Source: Claveliimonas monacensis
Lineage (GTDB): Bacteria; Bacillota; Clostridia; Lachnospirales; Lachnospiraceae
DNA: 64,000 nt
Direction of reading: 5' to 3'
NCBI RefSeq assembly: GCF_014982975.1
Contig: NZ_JADCKL010000001.1
Location: forward strand, 310,001 to 374,000
Of the stretch, positions 35,036 through 44,027 are shown one piece after another (position 1 is the stretch's first letter; each line of letters starts with the position of its first letter). The notes under the pieces are model-generated. The model worked only from the letters and a program-made list of their open reading frames with translations. It had not been told where the DNA came from and ran no database searches. Made by a program: the position numbers and the translations under genes.

Positions 35036-35617
35036 ATGGATTTAGCAAATTTAGTATTAATAGCAGTAGGTTCCTGTCTTGTGAGCAACGTAGTGCTCAG
35101 CCAGTTCCTCGGAATCTGTTCCTTCCTCGGTGTATCCAAAAAGATCGAGACTTCCGTCGGTATGGGCGGAGCCGTTATCTTCGTTATCACCCTGGCGTCT
35201 CTGGTGGCAGGACTTCTGCATCAGTTTATCCTGCAGCCGCTTGGCTTTGACTATCTGAACACCATCGTGTTCATTCTTGTCATTGCGGCTCTTGTACAGA
35301 TTGTAGAAATGTTCCTGAAGAAATTCGTTCCGTCGCTTTACAGCGCTCTGGGCGTTTATCTTCCTCTGATCACAACAAACTGTGCCGTTCTCGGTGTTGC
35401 TCTTAACAACGTACAGGACGGATACAACCTGCTTGAGGGTGTTGTAAACGGTTTTGCCACAGGCGTCGGCTATCTGATCGCCATTGTCCTGCTGGCAGGT
35501 ATCAGAGAGAAAATGGAATACAACGATATCCCGGAATCCTTCAAGGGAATGCCGATCGTTCTTCTTACATCCACACTGATGGCGATTGCGTTCTTCGGAT
35601 TTTCAGGACTGATATAG
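35036..35617 (+). CDS. rnfA: Rnf complex subunit A
   Basis: 193-residue integral membrane protein with six helices, pseudo-symmetric to RnfE. TTNCAVLGVALNN carries the conserved cysteine of the shared intramembrane [2Fe-2S] site, and SQFLGICSFLGVSKK the second. AGGAGG lies before the ATG. Confidence 0.97.
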   Translation: MDLANLVLIAVGSCLVSNVVLSQFLGICSFLGVSKKIETSVGMGGAVIFVITLASLVAGLLHQFILQPLGFDYLNTIVFILVIAALVQIVEMFLKKFVPSLYSALGVYLPLITTNCAVLGVALNNVQDGYNLLEGVVNGFATGVGYLIAIVLLAGIREKMEYNDIPESFKGMPIVLLTSTLMAIAFFGFSGLI

Positions 35618-35630
35618 GAGGAAAAAAACT

Positions 35631-36422
35631 ATGAGTATAACAGGAATTATCTTGGCTGCAGTCATTGTAGGCGGTACTGGTTTATTCATCGGTATTTTCC
35701 TCGGACTTGCAGACAAACAGTTTGCAGTAGAAGTAGATGAAAAAGAAGAGCAGATCCTGGGCGTGCTGCCGGGCAACAACTGCGGCGGATGCGGATACCC
35801 GGGATGTTCCGGACTTGCTGCGGCCATCTCAAAAGGAGAAGCTCCGGTTAACGCCTGTCCTGTAGGCGGTGCCCCTGTGGCAGCCAAAGTAGGCGAGATC
35901 ATGGGAGTGGATGCTGGTGAGCAGATCCGGGAAGTGGCATTTGTAAAATGTGCAGGAAACTGTGAAGTAGCGAAACAGACATACAACTATAATGGTGTAC
36001 ATGACTGTATCATGGTTAACATGATGCAGAACGGCGGACCGAAAGGTTGTACGTTCGGATGCCTCGGCGAGGGTTCCTGTGTGCAGGCCTGTCCCTTTGA
36101 CGCCATCCATGTGGTGGACGGCGTGGCTGTCGTTGACAAAGAAGCCTGCAAGGCCTGCGGCAAATGTATCGCCGTATGTCCGCGTCATCTGATCGAGCTT
36201 GTTCCGTACGAGCAGAAGCATCTTGTACAGTGCAGCTCCAGGGACAAAGGTAAGGATGTCATGTCTGTATGCTCCGTGGGATGTATCGGATGTAAGATGT
36301 GTGAGAAGGTCTGCGAGTTCGATGCTGTAAAAGTGGTAGACAATATTGCCCACATCGATCCTTCTAAGTGCACTAACTGCGGAAAGTGTGCGGAGAAGTG
36401 TCCGAAGAAAGTGATACTGTAA
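35631..36422 (+). CDS. rnfB: Rnf complex subunit B (polyferredoxin)
   Basis: 263 residues. A membrane anchor at the N-terminus (IILAAVIVGGTGLFIGIFLG) is followed by the Fe-S domain with NNCGGCGYPGCSGLA, then several ferredoxin clusters (CGKCIAVCP, CIGCKMCEKVC, CTNCGKCAEKCP). It is the entry point for electrons from reduced ferredoxin. AGGAGGAAAAAAACT precedes the ATG. It is the last gene of the rnf set. Confidence 0.97.
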   Translation: MSITGIILAAVIVGGTGLFIGIFLGLADKQFAVEVDEKEEQILGVLPGNNCGGCGYPGCSGLAAAISKGEAPVNACPVGGAPVAAKVGEIMGVDAGEQIREVAFVKCAGNCEVAKQTYNYNGVHDCIMVNMMQNGGPKGCTFGCLGEGSCVQACPFDAIHVVDGVAVVDKEACKACGKCIAVCPRHLIELVPYEQKHLVQCSSRDKGKDVMSVCSVGCIGCKMCEKVCEFDAVKVVDNIAHIDPSKCTNCGKCAEKCPKKVIL

Positions 36423-36433
36423 AAGGGTTTTAC

Positions 36434-36889
36434 ATGATGAAACATATCCGATCCAGTGCGAAGCTACTCTGGACAGATATAAAGAATATAAAATGGGCGG
36501 TTATTTGTATAATCGCCTGTTTTATATTTTTATATATTTTGTTCGGGAGCATATGTCCGATCGCAGGTCTGACCGGCTTCCCCTGTCCGGCCTGCGGCCT
36601 CACCAGGGCGGGATTTTTGGCCCTCACTCTGGACTTTCGCGGCGCATGGGAGATGCAGCCCTTTATCTTCCCCATCATACTGTGGCTTGCGGCAGCCTTT
36701 GTACAGAGGTACGTCTGTCTCAGGGCACGTCTCTTTGGATGGATGAAGTGGGCGGGTATTCTCCTCATCTGCGGAATGGTCGTCTTCTATGTCATATCCA
36801 TGTGCAGATATTTTCCTGACAGAGCGCCCTATATTTACCATTCTGATAATCTCATCCAAAAGATTGTCATTTACAGACAATTATGGTAA
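36434..36889 (+). CDS. DUF2752 membrane protein
   Basis: 151 residues with three membrane helices and the family signature FPCPACGLTRA after the first helix. The function is unknown. It begins 12 bases after rnfB, so it is probably cotranscribed with the Rnf genes. An ATG pair (36434, 36437) follows AAGGG. The paired cysteines could bind metal or form a disulfide; this is not established. Confidence 0.85.
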   Translation: MMKHIRSSAKLLWTDIKNIKWAVICIIACFIFLYILFGSICPIAGLTGFPCPACGLTRAGFLALTLDFRGAWEMQPFIFPIILWLAAAFVQRYVCLRARLFGWMKWAGILLICGMVVFYVISMCRYFPDRAPYIYHSDNLIQKIVIYRQLW

Positions 36890-36929
36890 AATGTGCACAA
36901 ATCATCATGTGTCTCAAGGAGGAAACAAA

Positions 36930-37457
36930 ATGGATAATAATTATAACAATCAGCCGGATAACGGACAGGACAATACATATTCCGGAAATGGAGACAGCGC
37001 GGGGAATACCCAAAATCAGCAGGAGCAGCAGTACACGGATCCCAACGCTGGATACAGCTATGGCGGCAGTCAGGGACAGGGAGGATACTACAGCCAGAAC
37101 GGCCAGACCCAGTACCAGGACCAGAGCCAGTATCAGTACCAGAATTACAATTACAGCCAGAACTATAATCAGCAGTATGGAGGAAACGGCGGTTACAATC
37201 CCCAGCAGTATGGCGGCATGGACACAAGCCCCATGTCTATGGGAGACTGGGTACTCACCATCCTGGCACTGATGATCCCCTGCGCAGGCATCATTCTCTA
37301 TTTCGTATGGGCTTTTGGTAAAAACGGAAACATCAACCGCAGAAATTACTGCCGGGCTGCCCTGATCATCGAGGCGGTGGTCATTGTTCTTACCATTCTT
37401 GTCATGTTTGTCTTTGGAGCTGCGCTCTTCAGCGCTTACCCGACATATGGCTATTGA
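36930..37457 (+). CDS. Q/N/Y/G-rich protein with two membrane helices
   Basis: 175 residues. Residues 1-98 are almost entirely Gln, Asn, Tyr, Gly, Ser and Asp, with no charge clusters: an intrinsically disordered, prion-like tract. Residues about 106-128 and 141-170 are hydrophobic helices joined by a short basic loop (GKNGNINRRNYCR). The C-terminal part resembles small membrane domains common in Lachnospiraceae; the function is unknown. AAGGAGG seven bases before the ATG at 36930 fixes the start; the frame itself opens earlier. A strong terminator follows. Confidence 0.8.
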   Translation: MDNNYNNQPDNGQDNTYSGNGDSAGNTQNQQEQQYTDPNAGYSYGGSQGQGGYYSQNGQTQYQDQSQYQYQNYNYSQNYNQQYGGNGGYNPQQYGGMDTSPMSMGDWVLTILALMIPCAGIILYFVWAFGKNGNINRRNYCRAALIIEAVVIVLTILVMFVFGAALFSAYPTYGY

Positions 37458-37501
37458 TCTTAAGCTGCGATGGTACTTTGATGAACGATAGACTGCATAT
37501 G

Positions 37502-37537
37502 AAAAAGGAACTTACTCAACCTGAGAAGTTCCTTTTT
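37502..37537. terminator. Bidirectional terminator between the Q/N-rich gene and apbE
   Basis: AAAAAGGAACTT (37502-37513) and AAGTTCCTTTTT (37526-37537) form a perfect 12-bp stem. The A- and T-runs serve both strands. Confidence 0.9.
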
Positions 37538-37540
37538 ATC

Positions 37541-38530
37541 TTATTTCTGAAAGTTATTTGAGTAGGTAATCCGATTGTCCGTGTCCACGAATACGGCCTC
37601 CACATTCTCCAGCTGGTTGACAAGGTTCATGCCTTTTTCAGGACCCAGCAGAAAGCAGGTGGTGCTCAGCGCATCGGCAGTGAGAGAGGAGTCAGTGATG
37701 ATGGAAACGCTAGCCAGACCATTATTGCAGGGATAGCCGGATGCGGCATCTAAGATATGGTGGTACAGAGAACCGTCCTTCTCAAAATATCTCTGGTAGG
37801 TTCCTGATGTGACAATGGATTTGTCATCAATCCTGACAGACGTAAGCGGGATGCCGCTCTTGTCAAAAGGCTTCTGAATGCCTATATGAAAGGGCGAACC
37901 ATCCGGCTTGTCGCCCACTGCCAGCACATTGCCCCCCAGATTTATGAGTGCGTGGTGCACACCCTCTCCCTCCAGGTACTCCTTCAGCCTGTCTGCTATG
38001 TATCCCTTTGCCACAGCTCCCAGATCGATAGCTGCCGCAGGGTCCTGAAGGGTAACTGTGTTCCCCTCCACAACTACCTTCCTGTAATTCACATGAGCCA
38101 GGGCAGAGGCGATAGCTGTCGGATCCGGAGGAGCTGGTGCCTCAGCTTTAAAATCCCACAGCCTGGACACGGAACCGATGGTAATGTCAAAGGCGCCGTT
38201 TGAAAGCTTGCCGTAGTAGAGCCCCTTCTTGACAAGCTTGGCTGTGTCTGGAGACACTTCCACCGGATTTCCCTGGGCGTTGTTGATCCTGGAGACTTCG
38301 CTCTCCTCGTTGGTCCGGGAAAACATAGCGTCGTACTTCTTGCACAGCTCTTTGCATTCCTCCAGGATGTCCCGATCCTTTTTGTCGTAGATCTGCAGAG
38401 AGATCACACTGTCGAATAGTGTGTCAGTATATGTCATAGGTTCAGAGGAGACGGCCGAACAGCCAGATGTCAGAAAGACAGCCGCTGCAGCTGCCAGGCC
38501 TGCAATGGACCTTTTCTTGCGTAAAATCAT
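37541..38530 (-). CDS. apbE: FAD:protein FMN transferase ApbE, lipoprotein
   Basis: 329 residues. Transfers FMN from FAD to a threonine in extracytoplasmic flavoproteins. The N-terminal signal with lipobox LTSGC predicts a lipid-anchored protein outside the membrane. Catalytic-domain motifs are DLGAVAKGYIAD, NLGGNVLAVG and HHILDAASGYP, and a metal-binding aspartate lies near the C-terminus (TADALSTTCF). The obvious substrates are RnfG (SGAT) and RnfD, encoded just upstream on the other strand. The start at 38530 has GAGGTGG upstream; the frame runs seven codons further. Confidence 0.95.
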   Translation of the reverse strand: MILRKKRSIAGLAAAAAVFLTSGCSAVSSEPMTYTDTLFDSVISLQIYDKKDRDILEECKELCKKYDAMFSRTNEESEVSRINNAQGNPVEVSPDTAKLVKKGLYYGKLSNGAFDITIGSVSRLWDFKAEAPAPPDPTAIASALAHVNYRKVVVEGNTVTLQDPAAAIDLGAVAKGYIADRLKEYLEGEGVHHALINLGGNVLAVGDKPDGSPFHIGIQKPFDKSGIPLTSVRIDDKSIVTSGTYQRYFEKDGSLYHHILDAASGYPCNNGLASVSIITDSSLTADALSTTCFLLGPEKGMNLVNQLENVEAVFVDTDNRITYSNNFQK

Positions 38531-38671
38531 ATTTTCCACCTCATTTGTCAAAGTTGGGCCAGCGCTGCACTTTGCTGCTGCCCTGCAGGATCTGTTCTGT
38601 AAGCAGCTATACTGACCACGATGTGGTTATTATACCATGGCCGTGGCAGAACAGCCAGTCCGAACATGTGG

Positions 38672-38700
38672 TTGCATATCACAAAACGATATGGTAGAAT
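38672..38700 (+). promoter_or_regulatory. Promoter of the NusG-II/Gx genes
   Basis: TTGCAT (38672-38677), 17 bases, TAGAAT (38695-38700), 39 bases before the ATG at 38740. Confidence 0.6.
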
Positions 38701-38739
38701 AGCACATATAGTATTTAGAAGAAAGCGAAAGCAGTAGAC

Positions 38740-39111
38740 ATGAGAAAACATCTGAAGGCAAAAGATATCATACTGATCATTCTCATCCTGGTGGTAGCCG
38801 CGGGAGCCTGGCTTCTCCATGAGGTGCTCAAGGACACAGGCAGCGGTGTGGCCGTGATCCGTGTGGATGGTGTGATAGAGGGCACTTATCCTCTCACGGA
38901 AGACCGGGAGATATCCATCAACGGAGGGTCCAACACGCTTCGGATCAGAAATGGAAGTGCCAAGATGATCGATGCAGATTGTCCGGATCAGCTCTGCGTG
39001 AATCAGCGCGCTGTATCTGCTGACAATGAGAGCATAATTTGCCTCCCCAACCGGGTGATCGTTGAGATCCAGTCCCGCCAGGAGAGCGAATACGACGCTG
39101 TCACAAATTAG
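38740..39111 (+). CDS. NusG-domain-II membrane-anchored protein
   Basis: 123 residues: one N-terminal helix (IILIILILVVAAGAWLL), then an extracytoplasmic NusG_II (DUF1312) domain with CPDQLC and a third Cys in ICLPNRV. Such proteins are recurrent neighbours of ApbE, Rnf and flavinylated extracytoplasmic redox proteins. Their role is unproved. The cysteines suggest a redox or thiol function. It is cotranscribed with the Gx gene that follows. Confidence 0.85.
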   Translation: MRKHLKAKDIILIILILVVAAGAWLLHEVLKDTGSGVAVIRVDGVIEGTYPLTEDREISINGGSNTLRIRNGSAKMIDADCPDQLCVNQRAVSADNESIICLPNRVIVEIQSRQESEYDAVTN

Positions 39112-39123
39112 GAGGTGCTGCTT

Positions 39124-39618
39124 TTGAAGACCAGAGTCGCTTATTTCGGGGTTTTCACGGCACTGGCCCTGATTTTCAGTTATGTGGAATCCCTTATACC
39201 ATTCCAGATCGGTATTCCGGGAGTTAAACTTGGACTTGCCAATCTGATCATAGTGATCGCACTTTACAAGATGAGCCTCAGAGAGGCTTATCTTTTGTCT
39301 GTAACAAGAGTTGTCCTGGCCGGCCTTATTTTTGGCAGCATGTTCAGTATTCTGTACAGTCTTGCCGGCGCTCTGCTCAGCCTGACTGTGATGGCTCTTC
39401 TGAAAAAGAGCGGAGGCTTCAGTATTCTGGGAGTCAGCATCGCAGGTGGTGTCATGCACAATGTAGGTCAGCTGATCGTGGCCATGTTTGTGGTCCAGAC
39501 CTTCAGTGTCTCTTACTATATTCCTGTGCTCCTGATAGCCGGGCTCATTACCGGGCTTGTCATCGGCATTGCCGCTGACAGCATGCTGAGACGCCTGACA
39601 GGCATTACATTAAACTGA
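39124..39618 (+). CDS. Gx transporter family membrane protein (heptaprenyl diphosphate synthase component I-like)
   Basis: 164 residues with about five helices and an ECF S-component-like fold (GIPGVKLGLANLIIVIALY). Databases often label this family heptaprenyl diphosphate synthase component I, but it is membrane-embedded and more likely a transporter component. AGGAGG at 39110-39115 points to the TTG at 39124; the GTG at 39115 overlaps that site. The pairing with a NusG-II protein and ApbE is a recurring gene set. Confidence 0.85.
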   Translation: MKTRVAYFGVFTALALIFSYVESLIPFQIGIPGVKLGLANLIIVIALYKMSLREAYLLSVTRVVLAGLIFGSMFSILYSLAGALLSLTVMALLKKSGGFSILGVSIAGGVMHNVGQLIVAMFVVQTFSVSYYIPVLLIAGLITGLVIGIAADSMLRRLTGITLN

Positions 39619-39635
39619 CAAAGGAGATAAGTCAC

Positions 39636-40250
39636 ATGATTTCATATATACGAGGCGAGCTTGCCGCAGTGGAAGAGGACAGGATCGTAGTGGAAGCCGG
39701 GGGCATTGGATACGGAATCTTTATGCCCGGCAGTGCCATCGGACGACTTCCTGCCATCGGCAGCCAGGTGAAGATCCATACTTATTTCAGCGTAAAGGAA
39801 GACAGCATGCAGTTGTTTGGCTTCCTCACAAGAGACGACCTGGAAGTGTTCCGGCTTGTCATAGGCGTCAGCGGCATCGGCCCCAAAGGAGGCCTGAATA
39901 TCTTGTCCCAGCTGACCTCAGACGAGCTGCGTTTTGCTGTGTTCTCGGGTGATGTGAAGGCTATCTCGGCCGCTCCCGGCATTGGGAAGAAGACGGCAGA
40001 AAAGCTGATCCTGGAGCTGAAAGACAAGCTGAACCTGGAAGATGCCCTCAGTCACTCCCAGGAAGCGGACAGCGCGCCTGGCCCTGGAGTCGTTCTTTCC
40101 GGCTCTGTCCAGAATGACGCGGTGCAGGCTCTTGTGGCTCTCGGCTATGGAAGTACGGAGGCCCTGAAGGCGGTGCGCCAGGTGGAGATCACCGAGGACA
40201 TGCAGGTGGAGGGCGTACTGAAGCGCGCTCTCAAATTAATGATGTTCTAA
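39636..40250 (+). CDS. ruvA: Holliday junction DNA helicase RuvA
   Basis: 204 residues. Binds four-way DNA junctions and loads RuvB. OB-fold N-terminus (MISYIRGELAAVEEDRIVVE), the helix-hairpin-helix region (PGIGKKTAEKLILELKDK), and a C-terminal RuvB-binding domain (ALVALGYGSTEALKAV). ruvB follows 15 bases later. Confidence 0.98.
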   Translation: MISYIRGELAAVEEDRIVVEAGGIGYGIFMPGSAIGRLPAIGSQVKIHTYFSVKEDSMQLFGFLTRDDLEVFRLVIGVSGIGPKGGLNILSQLTSDELRFAVFSGDVKAISAAPGIGKKTAEKLILELKDKLNLEDALSHSQEADSAPGPGVVLSGSVQNDAVQALVALGYGSTEALKAVRQVEITEDMQVEGVLKRALKLMMF

Positions 40251-40265
40251 AAGCAGGTAGATGAC

Positions 40266-41273
40266 ATGACACGAAGAATTATCACAACAGAAAATCTGGA
40301 AGAAGATGTTAAGATAGAAAACAGTCTCCGTCCCAAGTATCTGAAAGATTACATCGGGCAGGAGAAGGCAAAGGCCACACTGAAGATCTATATTGAGGCG
40401 GCAAAGGCCAGGGGCGAAGCTCTGGACCATGTCCTGTTCTACGGCCCTCCGGGTCTTGGAAAGACTACGCTGGCGGGCATCATTGCCAATGAGATGGATG
40501 TTCACATGAAAGTCACCTCCGGGCCGGCCATTGAAAAGCCGGGGGAGATGGCTGCCATCCTGAACAACCTCCAGGAGGGGGATGTGCTTTTTGTGGATGA
40601 GATCCATCGCCTGAACCGGCAGGTGGAGGAAGTACTCTACCCGGCCATGGAAGATTACGCCATTGACATTGTCATCGGCAAAGGCGCCGGGGCCCGGTCC
40701 ATCCGGCTGGATCTTCCCAAGTTTACCCTGGTGGGAGCGACCACAAGGGCAGGCATGCTGACAGCGCCGCTGAGGGACCGTTTTGGAGTTGTCCATCATC
40801 TGGAGTTCTACACAGTCCCGGAGCTTCGGACCATCATCATGAATTCGGCAGCTGTGCTGGGCGTGGAGATCGACGAGGCCGGGGCCATGGAGCTTGCCAG
40901 AAGATCCCGGGGGACGCCCAGGCTGGCTAACCGGCTTCTCAAGCGTGTGAGGGATTTTGCCCAGGTAAAATACGACGGCATGATCACTAAGGAAGTGGCG
41001 GACTTTGCCCTGGATCTTCTGGATGTGGACAAGTACGGGCTGGATCATATTGACAGAAATATCCTTCTTACCATGATCGAAAAATTTCAGGGCGGACCTG
41101 TGGGGCTTGATACGCTGGCAGCCTCCGTGGGGGAGGACGCTGGCACCATCGAGGATGTCTACGAGCCTTATCTTCTGAAGAACGGGTTCATACAGCGGAC
41201 GCCCCGGGGCCGCGTAGTGACGGCTCTCAGCTATGAGCATCTGGGAATTTCACCTGAAAATATCGAAAAATAG
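40266..41273 (+). CDS. ruvB: Holliday junction branch migration ATPase RuvB
   Basis: 335 residues. AAA+ motor: Walker [12 protein letters not shown], Walker B VDEIH, sensor ATTRAG, and the C-terminal winged helix ([17 protein letters not shown]). In an operon with ruvA. Confidence 0.98.
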   Translation: MTRRIITTENLEEDVKIENSLRPKYLKDYIGQEKAKATLKIYIEAAKARGEALDHVLFYGPPGLGKTTLAGIIANEMDVHMKVTSGPAIEKPGEMAAILNNLQEGDVLFVDEIHRLNRQVEEVLYPAMEDYAIDIVIGKGAGARSIRLDLPKFTLVGATTRAGMLTAPLRDRFGVVHHLEFYTVPELRTIIMNSAAVLGVEIDEAGAMELARRSRGTPRLANRLLKRVRDFAQVKYDGMITKEVADFALDLLDVDKYGLDHIDRNILLTMIEKFQGGPVGLDTLAASVGEDAGTIEDVYEPYLLKNGFIQRTPRGRVVTALSYEHLGISPENIEK

Positions 41274-41302
41274 TTGGTTTTTATATGTAAATAGTTTATA
41301 AT
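41274..41302 (+). promoter_or_regulatory. Promoter of zapA
   Basis: TTGGTT (41274-41279), 17 bases, TATAAT (41297-41302), directly after the ruvB stop. Confidence 0.6.
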
Positions 41303-41340
41303 GGATTGCAGGATAAACGTAAAAGGGCGGGAGGTCATTT

Positions 41341-41754
41341 ATGGCATCATCAAAAAATTATACAGAAGTTCTTATAGGGGGGAAAGTCTTCACGCTTAGT
41401 GGATTTGAAAGTGAAGAGTATCTGCAGAGAGTGTCCACCTATCTGAACCATAAATTAGAAGAGTGTACGAACAGTGAGGGATACCGCAAGCAGAGCGCCG
41501 AGACGAGGAGCATCCTCCTTGCGCTGAACATTGCCGACGATTATTTCAAGGCCAAGAAGCAGGGCGGCACTCTGGAGAGCGATATCGAGGCAAAAGATAA
41601 AGAGATGTACGATCTGAAGCATGAGCTCATTTCCGTGCAGATCAAGCTTGAAAACGCAGAGAAAGCTCTGGACCGCATGAAGGAAGAGAACAGAGAGCTT
41701 CAGATGAAGATCGTCAAGCTGGAAACAGAGATGAAGAACAATCAGAAAAAATAG
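41341..41754 (+). CDS. zapA: Cell division protein ZapA
   Basis: 137 residues. An N-terminal ZapA globular domain (EVLIGGKVFTLSGFESEEYL) is followed by a long coiled coil (about 80-135; ENAEKALDRMKEENRELQMK). ZapA bundles FtsZ filaments at the division ring. The coiled coil is longer than in Bacillus ZapA (about 85 residues in total). The stop codon lies in the terminator stem. Confidence 0.9.
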   Translation: MASSKNYTEVLIGGKVFTLSGFESEEYLQRVSTYLNHKLEECTNSEGYRKQSAETRSILLALNIADDYFKAKKQGGTLESDIEAKDKEMYDLKHELISVQIKLENAEKALDRMKEENRELQMKIVKLETEMKNNQKK

Positions 41755-41777
41755 GCTGTCATGTGACAGCCTTTTTA
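41753..41777 (+). terminator. Terminator after zapA
   Basis: AGGCTGTCA (41753-41761) and TGACAGCCT (41764-41772) followed by TTTTTAAA. The stem begins inside the zapA stop codon. Confidence 0.8.
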
Positions 41778-41808
41778 AATGCAGATCAAAGAGAGAGGAA
41801 AGACAGAT

Positions 41809-44019
41809 ATGCCATATCCGCATCAAACAGATAAAAAAGAACCAGGGCAGAAGGGCGGCCCCGTGGAGATCCTGTCTCCGGCCGGCTCGCTGGATATACT
41901 GAAGTGCGCCTTTGCAGCAGGTGCCGACGCAGTCTACGCGGGGGGAGCCTGTTTTGGAGCCAGGGCTTTTGCACAGAATTTTACAGAGGAGGAGCTGCTG
42001 GAAGGGATCGACTATGCCCACATCCACGGAAAAAAACTGTATCTGACAGTCAATACTCTTGTCAAAGAGCGGGAGTTTGACCAGCTCTACAACTATCTTC
42101 TTCCTTTTTACAGACAGGGGCTGGACGCGGTCATTGTACAGGACATGGGAGTGATGGAATTTATCCGGGAGCAGTTCCCGCATCTCCCCATCCATGCCAG
42201 CACACAGATGACTGTGACAAACGCCATCAGCGCATCCTTTTTGGAGCAAAAAGGAGTCACAAGGGTGGTGCCTGCCAGGGAGCTTTCTCTTGGAGAGATC
42301 CGGCAGATCTCTGACAGGACAGATCTGGAGATCGAGTGTTTTGTACACGGAGCCCTCTGTTACTGCTATTCCGGGCGCTGTCTTATGAGCAGCATGATCG
42401 GCGGCAGGAGCGGAAACCGGGGCCAGTGTGCCCAGCCGTGCCGCCTTCCCTGGAGAGCGGAGCATGACAGAAAAGAGAGGGATCTTTTAAGCCTGAAGGA
42501 TCTTTGTGCCATTGATCTCATACCGGATCTGGTCCGGGCAGGCATCACGTCCTTCAAGATCGAGGGGCGGATGAAGCAGCCTTCCTACGTGGAGACAGTC
42601 ACTGCCATGTACCGGAAATACACAGATCTGTATAACAGCCTGAAAGAAGGAAAGCAGGATGACTTTCGCGTGTCGGCGGAAGACCGCAGGATACTCATGG
42701 AGGCCTACCAGCGGCGGGGATACACAGATGGATACTATACCCGCCACAACGGCAGGGAGATGCTTTCCCTGAACCGTCCGGCGCAGGCGCAGAAGAAGGA
42801 AACTGCCGTCAAAACCGGGAAAGAACAGCCATTGCAGAAAAAAATTAATGGGAAATTAATACTTTCCCCCGGAAAAAGTGCTACACTTATTTTATCTGCC
42901 GCCCTTACAGGGGGACGTGCGGAGGTAACTGTCACCGGCGACACCGTGCAGGAAGCCCTCAGCAGGCCTCTTTCCCGGGAACAGCTGCAAAAGCAGATGC
43001 AAAAAACCGGCAATACAGAATTTGCGTTCCAGGATCTGGACATCCGGACAGAGGGAGATATCTTCCTTCCCCTTCAGTCTCTCAATGCATTGCGGCGGGC
43101 AGGCCTGGAAAAGCTGAAAGACAGGATCACAGGCAGTTTCCGAAGAACAGACGATGTGCAGAAAGTGTCCTGCATTCCCTGCAGTGAGCCTTCGAAGGAG
43201 CGCCCTCTTGGAGAGATCCCTCTCTTTGTCGCCGCTATGTCTGCAGAGCAGGCATGGGCCGCTCTGTCCATCCCCACTGTGAAAAGGATCTATCTCTCAG
43301 ACACAGTCTGGGCCCAGGGCGGTGCGCAGGAGCTTCTGGACAAGGCCAGAAGCCAGCAGGTGAAAGTGTATGTTTCCATGGCTGAGATTTACCGCAGAGA
43401 GGCAGAAGATTTTTACGGGAAACATTTGGACGCCATAGCCCGGAATTTCGACGGAGCCATGGTGAAAAATCTGGAGAGCTTTCTTCTACTGAAAGAGAAA
43501 GGTTTCTCCAAACCTGTGGACACCGGTGCTTCCGCCTACGCCTGGAACAGGAGGGCCTGTGCATTCTGGCGGGATCTGGGGGCAGACTTTATGGAGGCGC
43601 CGCTGGAGCTGAACGCGCAGGAGCTGGGGGATCTGGACAGGAGCAGGATGATCCTGCCCGTGTACGGGTATCTTCCGGTCATGGTCAGCGCGGGATGTAT
43701 CCGAAAGCATACAAAGGCATGTACCAGAAAGGCCGGGTGGACTTCTGTGACAGACCGGTATCACAAGAAATTTATGGTGCGAAGTGAATGCCTTTACTGT
43801 TATAATATACTATATAACCCCGATCCTCTTGTCCTTTTTGGGCAGGAAAAAGAAATCCGGGCTCTGGCACCCGGCGCACTCCTCTGCGGGTTTACCTGGG
43901 AGAGCGGGGAGAGAACCCGGGAGGTGCTGGAAATGTTCCGCAAGTGGCTTTGCGGCGGCCAGACGCCCCAGTGGGAGGAAGGATTTACCCGGGGGCATTT
44001 CAAACGGGGAGTAAAGTAG
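41809..44019 (+). CDS. U32 family protein with DUF3656-type extension (RNA hydroxylation family)
   Basis: 736 residues. The N-terminal U32 domain starts at EILSPAGSLDILKCAFAAGA and contains the cysteine set CFVHGALCYCYSGRC and RGQCAQPCR, expected to hold an iron-sulfur cluster. The long C-terminal part corresponds to the extended form seen in RlhA (23S rRNA C2501 hydroxylation), related to TrhP (tRNA hydroxyuridine). The old name peptidase U32 is probably misleading. GAGAGGAAAG lies before the ATG at 41809. The next gene starts nine bases after the stop. Confidence 0.85.
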   Translation: MPYPHQTDKKEPGQKGGPVEILSPAGSLDILKCAFAAGADAVYAGGACFGARAFAQNFTEEELLEGIDYAHIHGKKLYLTVNTLVKEREFDQLYNYLLPFYRQGLDAVIVQDMGVMEFIREQFPHLPIHASTQMTVTNAISASFLEQKGVTRVVPARELSLGEIRQISDRTDLEIECFVHGALCYCYSGRCLMSSMIGGRSGNRGQCAQPCRLPWRAEHDRKERDLLSLKDLCAIDLIPDLVRAGITSFKIEGRMKQPSYVETVTAMYRKYTDLYNSLKEGKQDDFRVSAEDRRILMEAYQRRGYTDGYYTRHNGREMLSLNRPAQAQKKETAVKTGKEQPLQKKINGKLILSPGKSATLILSAALTGGRAEVTVTGDTVQEALSRPLSREQLQKQMQKTGNTEFAFQDLDIRTEGDIFLPLQSLNALRRAGLEKLKDRITGSFRRTDDVQKVSCIPCSEPSKERPLGEIPLFVAAMSAEQAWAALSIPTVKRIYLSDTVWAQGGAQELLDKARSQQVKVYVSMAEIYRREAEDFYGKHLDAIARNFDGAMVKNLESFLLLKEKGFSKPVDTGASAYAWNRRACAFWRDLGADFMEAPLELNAQELGDLDRSRMILPVYGYLPVMVSAGCIRKHTKACTRKAGWTSVTDRYHKKFMVRSECLYCYNILYNPDPLVLFGQEKEIRALAPGALLCGFTWESGERTREVLEMFRKWLCGGQTPQWEEGFTRGHFKRGVK

Positions 44020-44027
44020 GTGAAACG

